The position numbers and the translations under genes were made by a program. Source: Marasmius tenuissimus (Eukaryota; Basidiomycota; Agaricomycetes; Agaricales; Marasmiaceae). From it: a stretch of DNA of 64,000 nt. Numbering within the stretch: the first letter of the stretch is position 1; each line of letters opens with the position of its first letter. Below are positions 51,452-61,260 of the stretch, piece by piece. The notes below the pieces were generated by a model. It saw only the letters and a program-made list of their open reading frames with translations. It was not told the DNA's origin and ran no database searches. Location: positions 1,426,001 through 1,490,000 of the forward strand of contig JAQOTA010000015.1 in NCBI GenBank assembly GCA_029532415.1, given 5' to 3'.

Positions 51452-51814
51452 ATGCGTACTGGGTGATGGTAATTCAACAGTGCGCTCCAGTATTATGGAA
51501 GCTATAGAGACGTGGTTTTCTCGACGAAGTCATACCCAACGGTCGTCCGTTAATCTAATTCCAATAGTCGGGCCCTCTGACTCTTCAAACTTATCGCCTG
51601 CCAGAAATACATGACAACGTTGCCTAGGCGTATAATCTAGTATACATAGTAGTAAACTTTCTGGCCAGCCCCGGTCGCGTCTCAGAACTTAGTGTGGGAA
51701 TTTGGCGCGTGCTCTGTGTTGACGCGTCGACTCATGATCTGAGCGCCCGTCCTCCCTTTGTCCAGTACCATACCTTGAGGCTTTCCTACTCAAAGTTTTA
51801 TACACGCCAACGGT
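51452..51814. other. Intergenic region, COQ6 3' end / coiled-coil gene promoter
   Basis: 363 bp between a stop and a start on the same strand. No recognisable element; AT-rich around 51620-51660, compatible with a COQ6 polyadenylation region. Confidence 0.4.
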
Positions 51815-52879
51815 ATGCAAGTGAGTCTCAGTACTGGTATTACGGATCCATTGCTTGCTCAATGATATCGTCTGCCCACCGAACCCAATAATGCAGGAAC
51901 GCCACAGACGTCGTGTCCGGAGAAGAATTATCGATAACTTGTTGACAAGTGTCTCTCTATCGGAAAAGGTAGGCACGATTTGAACGTCAAATTTGTCAGG
52001 GACAAAGAGGATCTCCTTAGGTACTTGCACAAGTCCTCACTCAAGAGAAGTTCTTTTCCGAGCCGGTCGCGTATGCTGGAGGAATAACAAAGGCAGAGTT
52101 GAGGCACTTAGACGTTTCCTTACCTGAAGTGAGTTCTTATTGAGATGCAGAGCTAGCTCTGATTTAACTCGATGCGGGGCTTTCAGGTATGCGAGGCTAT
52201 TCAAGAACGACTTCTAGAAGAGTTGGATGCTCAGATCCAATCCATCACAGAGTCACTCCCTGAAGATGAGGACCTAACATCCCGAACTCCCGAGGCATTG
52301 GTGTCAAAGATACGAACGCTCGTCGAAGAAGTGCCTGGTTTGGAAGAGGAAGTAGATCTCTCGCAGAAGCGCGTCGAAGAGATAGTGGGCTACATCGAAG
52401 AAGTAAGATCGTGGCGATTATTCGCTGGACCAGACAAACTGATATCGCGGCAGGGACATGTTGGGTTACAAAACCTTCTCTCCGAGAGTCTAGAAAAATA
52501 TCCTCCGGCACTAGATAAGCGACGTGCAGCAGGAGATGCCCTTACCGCAACCACCATTGAAACATCCCTCGTCAAGCTATCTTTGATCAGGGCGCGATGT
52601 CATCAAGCTCTCTACAACTTCAAATCCGAGACACATCTTGACGCTACTATGTCGAACGCCCTGAAAGCTGCTTACGACAGTCTCGAAGAGGAAGGTATCG
52701 ATTTAGAGGAGGAGGAACGTGCCCTCGATGTCCAGCTCTCCGAATATCGGACCTTGTTAGAAATCGTGGATGGCGAACATGTGGGATTCGGACAGCTGGT
52801 GGATGACTGGGTAAGGGTGCAAGAGGAGACTGAAGACTGTAGGCGGGATCTACGACGTCTTGGATGGACTGGGGAATGA
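51815..52879 (+). CDS. Unrecognised coiled-coil protein
   Basis: Four exons (introns 51821-51896, 51969-52020, 52129-52186) give 292 aa. The first exon is only six bases (ATG CAA), joined to ERHRRRVRRRIIDNLL. The protein is almost entirely helical and acidic. It has a heptad-like section (EAIQERLLEELDAQIQSITE, then LVEEVPGLEEEVDLSQKRVE) and a C-terminal coiled coil ending DCRRDLRRLGWTGE. No catalytic motif, zinc site or membrane segment is visible. The architecture resembles kinetochore or augmin-type small coiled-coil subunits, but I cannot assign a family. Phase continuity across all three introns supports the gene. Confidence 0.8.
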
Positions 52880-53665
52880 GTGGACTTGTTTAGCCTCTCA
52901 ATTCCAGGCCCAGGGGTGCGTTACACAGTGGGTTGGCCAGGGCGATGTGGGATGTGAGACTCCGATTCGGAGGAAGGGGTTAGTGCGAGACCAACGGGCA
53001 TAGGAAGGGGTCAATGCCGAAAGTGGATGTCGTGGCGCAAGAGCCAAGTGGCCCGTCAAGTTCGTTCTCATTGTACTCCCATTGTTGGATCGATTGGCGG
53101 ATGACATTTGGGTTCATCAGCATTCTTGCAACTTTCCTAGCTTCTGATACGTTGAACGACTGGCGTCGTAGGCAGAAACTCGCTAACCTTGGCAAGACCT
53201 TGAGGGCTTAGCACAGCTTAGGACAACCATCGACATGAAACATACGAAACCAACGGTATGCGAGACCAGCGCGAATTTCAGTACACGATCGAACGAACCC
53301 AGGGCCGAAAAATGCGCATTACAGTGCCACACGATCGAAATTTAGCCACTCGCGGTGTCACCATTGGGCTCACTGCATTGTTCTCAAATCAACGTATGCC
53401 TCTCTCTTACCCTTCTGGTGCGTATCAAACGAGACTTCAATGATGGACGAGAAAGGGCTTGCCTCTGCGTACCACGCCTTTGATCTATCCAACGTACTAT
53501 GACGACTGGAAAGAAAGCCCATTTTGTTGAGACAGGGCATTGTCTCAGTAACTCACTCAGTCACGGTAAAATTCTTCCGGCCACCATTTCTCGCCTACGT
53601 ATATAATGGGCCCTACTAATTACTCACCCTCCAGCCACATCCACCTGCGCCACTGAACTTCAACT
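52880..53665. other. Interval between the coiled-coil gene and the F-box-like gene
   Basis: 786 bp. A minus-strand stretch at 52982-53210 reads with fairly balanced codons (for example NPNVIRQSIQQWEYNENELD), and a plus-strand frame (53014-53211) overlaps it. Neither can be joined to a start through convincing splice sites. A TATATAAT word at 53599-53606 probably belongs to the F-box-like gene. No gene is called. Confidence 0.5.
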
Positions 53666-54596
53666 ATGATCTCTCCCGCTTCTTCTATTCCCAGCTTCCG
53701 TCGAGTTGACAGAGAAGATTATTTCCACCCTCTGGTCTTCTCCTTTGTCGACCCATGAACGAGCCACCCTCATCAAAGCCTCGCCACTCGTTTCTCGATC
53801 GTGGAACGACATCTTCAGTAGGGTGTACTATAAGGACATCCATATCCTCAGCTCAGCACACGGTCTCCAATTCCTCGACCTCCTTCATGGAACCCTTTCT
53901 ATCAGCAAGCGCCGTCTACTTAATCAACTTTGTCGATCTATCACCATCGAACACGCGAATAGGTCGCTTCTCCCTGGTCCTGAGAGCGAAAAGGAGCAGC
54001 CTCTCGGTCTTGTCATCCGCTCCATCCTCAACGATATCTTCTTGAGCCCCGACCGCCTCCCATACCTCCGTCGTATCTCGTTCCTGCTTGAGAATTACCT
54101 CATGGAGACTATATTTTCGCGCAACAAGTTCTACTACCTTGCACCGCAAGTGAGGGAACTCGAATTCAATTTCACATACGGCGATGATACAGAACCATTG
54201 GTTGTCCAAGCTATCAAGAGTCGTGCTTCGGAGACTTTCGACTTGGGAATCAGCACGATGCTCAACGTCCAATCGTTGAAGGTGTTTGGAGCTTCCGCTG
54301 GATTGACCAGGGAGTTACTCGCGGCTTGTGGCGGCTTGGAGAACCTTCAGGAATTCGAACAGGACGCCTGGGCCGCAAAGCGAGAACCCACTTCTCCTAT
54401 ACCTCATCAGGCCTCTCCCATCTACACCGGTGGATCCGAAGACGACACCGAAGACGACGACGTTGACGAGGTCTTCTACGACTGCAACGAGGGAGGCAAC
54501 AGTTGGACTGGATGCGAGGCAGTGCTCGCAAAGTCCTTCACGAAGGAAGAGCTCATTCGGATGATGTCCGCCTTTCAAAGGCAGCTCGTAGTCTAA
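53666..54596 (+). CDS. F-box-like protein, start region frame-broken
   Basis: Probable substrate receptor of an SCF ubiquitin ligase. This is a large, poorly conserved family in Agaricomycetes. The body reads SVELTEKIISTLWSSPLSTH, then SPLVSRSWNDIFSRVYYKDI, a typical F-box followed by a leucine-rich region and an Asp/Glu-rich tail. The ATG at 53666 (MISPASSIPS) is in a different frame from the body. Removing one T of TT at 53696-53697 joins them into 309 aa. Alternatives are an intron ending at the CAG at 53694 with an upstream exon, or a non-AUG start. The promoter has a TATA-like word about 60 bp upstream. Intronless apart from this question. No LRR or WD repeats are recognisable. Confidence 0.65.
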
Positions 54597-54799
54597 TAGT
54601 TTCTCGTGTTTTGTTTAATCAACATACTTTTGGACAAGATGGACCTGATACCCTTTGCTTGCTTTTCATGTCTACAGTAGATCTATACCTCAATCAGTGA
54701 TTAAAATCGTTCGGATCAATGTGCCAATTACCAGCTCAAGCAACCGCCAGCCTTTTGTGGCACACTCAACGTGCTCTCAACACAAATAAGAATCTTCAG

Positions 54800-56034
54800 C
54801 TATGACGAATTGCCCACGGTATACACACACTCCCTTACAACTTGGTGTCTCGTTTTTGCAAGCGCAATACACTTCAGGAGTGCATCGTCCCGATCCGTAG
54901 TCGTGGCGTGCTTTTGTTGACTTGAGTCGACCTCCATATCTTCTTCGTTGGACGTGAGAACCCCGACGCCGACTTGATTAACGGAGAAAGCTTCCCCCTT
55001 CCGTCTATGACCACTGAAATCGACGTATCCAGTAGAGGCTCTTCGAAGGACGTGGGATCGGCTATGACATGTTTCCTAGGTGTATGTTAGCCATATACTA
55101 CAAAGGAGTGAGTCCTCACTCACCCGCCAAAGAGACCGAAGCTCAGTCCGATGGGTAGCCTACTCTCGTCCAGCTGCAGCCTTACTCCAGGTTTCGATTT
55201 TGATGTGGGAGGCGAGCATATTGTACGACCTGTAATTTCATCGTATGCAGCTTGAGGAAGAAGAGCTACGAGGGATTTGGTATGAGGTTCGCTGCATCGG
55301 GCAAGCATTGTAGGAACGCACTATCTCGTAACGCGGACACCATTGCCAACACGGCTGCATCGAACGCGTTTCCGTCGTAGTTTATGCAAGTCGCGTCAAC
55401 GTACAAAACCCAGACCGATTTTCCAGGGCGTATGCTTAGAGACGTCAGAGGTAACATACTGGAGCTGTCGGTGTATTAGGTCTCTCAGCATGTAGCTGAA
55501 GACTACGAAGTGACCCACCCAACTAGAACATCATTTAGCCTTTCTGACAAGATCTGTGCTTCTTCTGACGGAGGACCGGGCTTGAATTTTGACGAGCAGA
55601 TCGCTGGTAGGTCGATATTGGGAACTTGGAAGATTCTTGGGTGTTCAGGTCAATCACTCGAGCGGACGAACTCACCCAAAAATCCTTCATTCGGATGATC
55701 GAGCTCTGGTTCTGCTATTTCAGCCTTGACCCCGCACACAATGGTCGTTTTTCCCAACCGAATCAAGGCAGAGCCATTCGCGGTCGATATCGAGCCTTTC
55801 TCAAGGTCAGTCCTGAAGAGACGAACAACTTTTCAAAAACATACCGACATTGATATCTATATCCCTCCATTCTTCCTCAAGCCGTCCATCTGGTCTTACG
55901 TTCTCGGCCAGGAAACGTTCAAGATATACACGTGGATGTAAGCGTTGAAATATTGCTGCTTTCAAATCCTCATTCTGGGTGCTTGATAGCGATGAAGTGC
56001 TCGCGATGTTGATCGCGGTCGAGAGCAGAGCCAT
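54800..56034 (-). CDS. RRP43: Exosome complex component RRP43 (C-terminal frame break)
   Basis: RNase PH-fold ring subunit of the RNA exosome. Six exons (introns 55844-55796, 55675-55625, 55518-55459, 55321-55266, 55123-55076). The start at 56034 gives MALLSTAINIASTSSL, then FQRLHPRVYLERFLAENVRP. Core motifs: GSISTANGSALIRLGKTTIV, VPNIDLPAICSSKFKPGPPS and VLYVDATCINYDGNAFDAAV. GKHVIADPTSFEEPLLDTSI follows. After SVVIDG the frame slips: NQVGVGVLTSNEED and the expected C-terminal helix lie one frame away. Adding one base at 54994-55000 (GGAAGGGGG on the coding strand) restores a 323-aa protein ending TVGNSS. Unrepaired, the frame stops at 54874 with an unrelated tail. Confidence 0.88.
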
Positions 56035-56274
56035 GCCGCCGGGGCCGCCGCCCTGCGAACATGGTGACATTTTCGTTCCGTTCCCGATCTGACTCAAGTT
56101 ACCCACCGACATACAGCTTCGCAAGAGCGCAGGGCTTTCTCTTCTTCATCAGCACAGCTAGAGGGAGCTTTTCTTGTTGGCAAAAGTTCCTTCTTCTGTT
56201 CTCTCGCATGTCCCAAACGGTCCTCCATCTCGTGCACTCCTGCAGTACATTCGGCTCATAGTTTATTTTTCCCA

Positions 56275-59162
56275 ATGGTCACAGATTCAACCTCGGAAAC
56301 GTTTCAAGAACAGAAAATCGTTGAAAAGATAAGACGGGTAGTGGCAGAAATGCCTCGAAATACGAACATCCAAGTGCGTGCAAATCTGCTGGTTTAGCAA
56401 CTTGTGACAGCGATTAACGGTTTATAGAATTCCAAACCATTTGGGAAGAACAGAGGGGCGGGTCAAACCCGAAACAGTGACAGGCGAAAAGATAGTGAAA
56501 AGGCCATGGGGACCTCCAAGGTATGTCCGGCAAACTTATTTTTAAGACTCATGGGCTCATCGGAGATTGCATGATTCAGGGTCAGGATACGGATGTGTAC
56601 TCAAGGAGCCCTTCAGCTACGAGGAGCAAGTCTCCCTTCATACCGGAATCACTTCACTTCACTATACGCCTCCCAAATCTCGTCAATACCTCTCATGACA
56701 GTGACTCCGCATCCATCACCCATCAGTCGTCTTCAGATGACTCTAGCAGCGTCGAAGACTGGTACCCTACCACTGATGCCACTGTTTGGTTCGACTCCTC
56801 ATTCGATTCTTCCTCGATGTCCTCCTCTTGGGCATCGGTCGCAGAGGAGAAGCACACCGTCCCGCTTCCGGCTGTAAGACGCCGCCCACGCTTCCCTGAT
56901 ACATGCTGGGATTGGTTAAGAGGCCGTTGCAATCGAGGTTATGACTGCCAGCATGTTCACGGCGACTTGGAATACGACGTGAGTTGTTCTGCCAACCAAT
57001 CGTACATTATGAGTCTCACTCATCTGCAGGATGAACCCCCCAGCGAGAAGATGATAGCTCAGCCCCCAGCCCAAAATAAGCTCTTCTCTAACTGGGCTTT
57101 TACCATACACGACCACATCAAAGTCAGAGTAGGCCCGGGATTTGCAGTCGAGTCCGTCACTACTGGATTCGAAACCCCCTGGATCCATATCTCCGGCTTA
57201 CCGGCAGATCTCGCGACAGACGAACTCACTCGCCTTCTCGAAAGGTATGGCGTGGTCAATGATGTAAAGGTTTGCCGCCGCAGACCTCTCATAGTGGCTG
57301 CGAAAGCCCGATTCTCGAGCCATACCGAAGCCCAAATGGCCAACGCAGGCCTTGACGGGTCTGTGCACTGGGGCCAAATTCTGACCACCCGGCTGACACT
57401 CAGCACTGGGGATAGACGAAACGGAGACGCCGTAATCTCGGAAACAGCCGTCCGAATTCGTTGGGAAGCACCATCGAAGCAGGGGTACGCAGGATACACC
57501 ACGCTGGACAAGGCCCAGCGCGCCATTCAGATAGCTGAGGCAGACTACCACTCAGCATATATCTCTGCCAATCTCCATGTCGGACTTCCGGCCGTCGGCG
57601 CGCACACTGTCCGTTTCCGAAATCTACCGCTTCAAACTCAGAGGACGCACATGGCGAAGTACGCCAAACCGGAGGATGTAGTCTGGGAGAAGGCGAATTA
57701 TCACCAAGTCGAATTAGCGTCGAAAGGGATCCAAAACCTTCTACAACACAGGGCCCTTGAACCTCTCAAGTTCGAGGTACTTCCCCCTCCATATCGTGAT
57801 GGCTACGTCCGAGCATGGGCACATTTCGCAACTCCAAGCGCTGCTAGAGACGCTGTGGCGTCGCTTCATGGCTTCAACCACGGTGTACGGGCAAAACGCG
57901 AATCTACGCAGACCACGTACACTCCCTCTCCTACCGCATCCCTCCTACAGGTATCAGCGTGCAATCCATGAAGCCGACGATCTTCGTGCCTCGCTTTGGC
58001 AGCGAGGGATGCGAAGTGCTAGTATTTCGTTTTTCCGTACGAGCATACAGTCACAGTCAAACTCTCGGCTTACGACGTGAAAGAGCTTGGAGCACTCAAG
58101 GTCGAGCTCGAAAAGACCCTTGAGGGCGAAGTCGTTTGCCTTGAGGGGCAACCGATCTGGGACGACTTTTTCATCGGCCTGAAGGTCAAGCTTACCTCCG
58201 ACAGTTGGGGTTCGCTACCCTCCAGTCACTATTGTGAAGAGTTCCCAAGCCAGGCGGCTAATCCTGTTTGGCCGGCGAGACAGACGAGAGCTCGTCAGCC
58301 AGGAGCTACTACAGAAATACCGAGTACTTAACGCAGGTGAACGGCGATATCTTCCCATTGCTGGCCATCTCATAGGACCATTCATGGGAAAGCAGCTTGG
58401 TTCACTCCGACGACTTTTGGGTCCGGAGAACGTCACAATCGATATGTGGAATCAGAAGCTTTGTATTCGCGGTAATATGTCCGATTTCCGTGCTGCCCAG
58501 CAAGCAGTGGCCAAGATTCGAATGCCGCACCGGACGGATGCGACTGCATGCCCAATCTGTCTCGGTGAGGTAGAACGGCCCATAAAGTTGTCTTGCCAAC
58601 ACTCGTACTGTCGGGAGTGCCTCTCCAACTACCTTCTCGCCGTTAAAGACAACCACTTCTTCCCGCTAAGGTGTCTCGGTGGTAGTGCGAAATGCCCTAC
58701 ACCCATCCCACTCTCCGTTGCACGCGACGTACTACCGATCGCGGACTTTGACGCCCTCGTTGAGGCGGCCTTCAGCACTTACGTCGACACCATGCAAATG
58801 AATTTCATTATTGTCCGACCCCCGATTGTACGCAGGTGTACCGGACTGCGCCTCCCGGAATGGTCCTGCAATGTCCTTCCTGTCTGGTGAGGATATGCCC
58901 CAGGTGTCATGTCGAGTATCACGAAGGTTTCGAATGTCCGGAGAAGGATGGCGGTGATCGATTGTTCGATGAATGGGCGAAGCAGCACGGCGTGAAGCAT
59001 TGTCCGGGATGCAAGATTCCGATCGAGCGTACGGAGGGTTGCAACCATGTTACCTGCACTCGCTGTCAGTCCCACATATGTTGGGTGTGCATGGAGACCT
59101 TCCCTCGAGGAGAAGGTATCTATTCACATATGCGAGCAGAGCATGGTGGTATCGGAACGTAG
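56275..59162 (+). CDS. CCCH-RRM-RBR ubiquitin ligase, with three frame breaks
   Basis: RING-between-RING E3 carrying RNA-binding modules. Introns: 56374-56427, 56521-56579, 56979-57029, 57883-57950. The start at 56275 gives MVTDSTSETFQEQK. A CCCH finger (CWDWLRGRCNRGYDCQHVH) is followed by an RRM-like domain (WIHISGLPADLATDELTRLL) and KH/helicase-associated-like modules. RING1 is CPICLGEVERPIKLSCQHSY, the IBR contains FHYCPTPDCTQVYRTAPPG, and RING2 is CPGCKIPIERTEGCNHVTC with the catalytic Cys in GCNH. The frame breaks at T5 58030-58034, G4 58207-58210 and 58795; net correction gives 884 aa. Layout resembles plant DEAH11/12-type RBR proteins without the helicase. It may be a decaying copy or error-laden assembly. 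Confidence 0.8.
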
Positions 59163-59517
59163 GTATCTTTATCTCATGTTTTTATATTGTGGCCTTGAAA
59201 CCATTCACTTACCCGCACTCGTTCCTCGGTGCGGCCTGCAGTGGTCAGTATCGAGGAACGAGCGCGGGTAGGTGAATGATCTCCAGCCTACTCTTTTATT
59301 TCTTATTACATATGCGTACTTTATGGGACCTTTGACCTATGTACTGTACCCTCTGTGCTACCAAGCGAACATCCTCTTATGTACTACCTGTATGATAATA
59401 TATAGTCTTGAGTTGTCAATGTTAAGATATCCAACCTCAACGAGCCGTCTTAGGGCACCGAAATATTCTGAAATAGTTCCATCATTGGGCGCTTACTCTT
59501 CCACCATAACTTCCACC
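59163..59517. other. Intergenic region, RBR gene 3' end / RED promoter
   Basis: 355 bp. It holds the long hairpin at 59202-59278 and then AT-rich sequence (TATGATAATATATAG near 59390) that probably includes the RED promoter. Nothing else is recognisable. Confidence 0.6.
59202..59278. repeat. 27-bp near-perfect inverted repeat, 23-nt loop
   Basis: Arms at 59202-59228 and 59252-59278 match at 25 of 27 positions (CATTCACtTACCCGCaCTCG with the complement carrying C and G at the two lower-case sites). As + strand RNA one difference becomes a G-U pair and the other an A-C mismatch. The hairpin begins 40 nt after the RBR stop codon, so it would lie in that gene's 3' UTR. It lacks coding potential. 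Confidence 0.9.
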
Positions 59518-61155
59518 ATGGATCAGGTATGAACGCGTCCTTCCCCTTCGCGGAACGCTCATTCTACAGCTTAGGGATATTTTAGAACCCTCTTATCGAC
59601 AAAATCCGAAAGTACAAGTGCACCGTCGACTTCACGAGGGTCCTTACTCCCTCAACCTGGTTCTACAAAGCAGTTCGTCCATCCGGCCATCTTCTAGATC
59701 TCCGTAAATACTCAGAGGCGTCTTTTTACAGGAAAACAGCTGTAATAAGCTCAACTGAAGCTGCTTTCAAACCTCGTAAAGTAAAAAAGGCAGAGAAATA
59801 TAGGGATAGGGCTTCAGAACGACGACATGGAGAAGGGAACGACTATGCTCAGGTACGTCGCCCGTCATGTTCGATGTCTCATGACTTATTCTGTGCATTG
59901 TTTCGTTTGCAGGTCGAAGCGGTGCTCGAGGAGTTTGAAAAGTCAACAGCCGACCAAGACAAGTCGACCGTACGTCTCTCAATTCTTCGTGATACCGTTG
60001 CATCGTCACTCATATTCTTCTTGTAGGTCGATTCCAAACGTAGCTTCTTAGGTGGAGATGAAGAACATTCAATCCTGGTTAAAGGGCTGGATATGGCACT
60101 ACTCGAACGAAATAAAGCGAAAGAAGCGTCGGGAAAAGCTGCAGAGGAAGATGACGAATTGGAGAAGGCTTTCCTCGAAGTTGGCAAGCCCTCCGCGCCA
60201 GAAGTACCTCCGGCGAGTGGAAAGAATGGAAAGAAGCGTACACGGGAGGATATCATCCGCGATTTGAAGAATAAGAAGTCTGGTGGCGAGCCAACGTCCT
60301 CCACATCACAAGATCCGGAATTGAACAAGGGAAAGTTCAAACCGATTGGGTTCAAGCCCATCGGCGCACCTACGGAAGAGAAACCAAAGAAGAGGAAGGT
60401 GAAGAGTGAGGGCGAAAAGAAGAAGAAGAAACGGAAGGTGGCGGAGGATGCGGACAACGAGAAGGGTAAAACGGTTGAGATAACGAAGAACGAGAACACG
60501 AATGATACTCCAGGCCCAGCACCCAACGAGACCGCGGCAGTACCGCCCATGCAAAAGGTTCCAGAACCAGAGCCTGAGATACCAGACGACTTCGACATTT
60601 TCGCCGATGCAGGAGAATACGAAGGTGTAGACCTCGGCGACGATGACGATGACGAAAGCGAAAGCAGGCCAAAGGGAGAGAAGGAGCTCGAACAGAACGA
60701 CATGGCGCCGACAAATCCCAAACTTAGGCCCGGACGTTGGTTCGCTGACGATGACGGCGATGAAGAGATGGACAGAGAGGAAACGCTGGCAGCTCCCCTG
60801 CCCCCAGCTGCCCCTGATGCATCTGGAAGTGTCATGTCAATACAACGCCAGCCTCAAGCTGAAGACGAGGAAGGCCAGTTGGACGAAGAAGAAGAACCGG
60901 CGCGCCTCGTCGCTCTCTCAAGTTCTACTTTGCCGTCGATTAAAGACTTTTTGGCCATGGATGAAGCGGCTGAAAAGGCCGAGAAGAAGAAGAAGCGGAA
61001 AGAAAAGCAGAAGAATAAACAAGGCGAAATGACTGCTGAAGCAAGAGCTGACAGGGACTACAAGAGGTGAAGCATCCAGTGACCAAGCCGCCACACAAAA
61101 AGTAACATTCTTTTTCCCCAGGCTCAAGTCATTCACCGATAAGAAAGGAGCTTGA
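59518..61155 (+). CDS. IK: Spliceosomal RED/IK protein
   Basis: Component of the spliceosomal B complex (with SMU1), needed for activation and for short-intron splicing. Six exons (introns 59527-59574, 59673-59731, 59853-59912, 59970-60026, 61067-61121) give 452 aa. The first exon is nine bases (MDQ), joined to GYFRTLLSTKSESTSAPSTS. The RED_N domain follows: AAFKPRKVKKAEKYRDRASE, then RRHGEGNDYAQVEAVLEEFE and FLGGDEEHSILVKGLDMALL. The rest is Lys-rich and then acidic (FDIFADAGEYEGVDLGDDDD, GRWFADDDGDEEM), ending SFTDKKGA. The Arg-Glu/Asp dipeptide tract of metazoan RED is absent, as usual in fungi. Converges on ZW10, 105 bp away. Confidence 0.93.
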
Positions 61156-61260
61156 AGATGACGCACGCTCTCTCCCTACCGATAAAGTATCCTTCAATAT
61201 ACGTCGATATAACATGATATATCCGTCCGAATAAAATAGGGCTAATACTAAGTAATTACT

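Noticed and set aside
59879..60835. 318-codon Ser/Phe-rich minus-strand open frame
   Set aside because: Antisense of the RED/IK acidic and Lys-rich region; its composition is just the complement of that low-complexity sequence.
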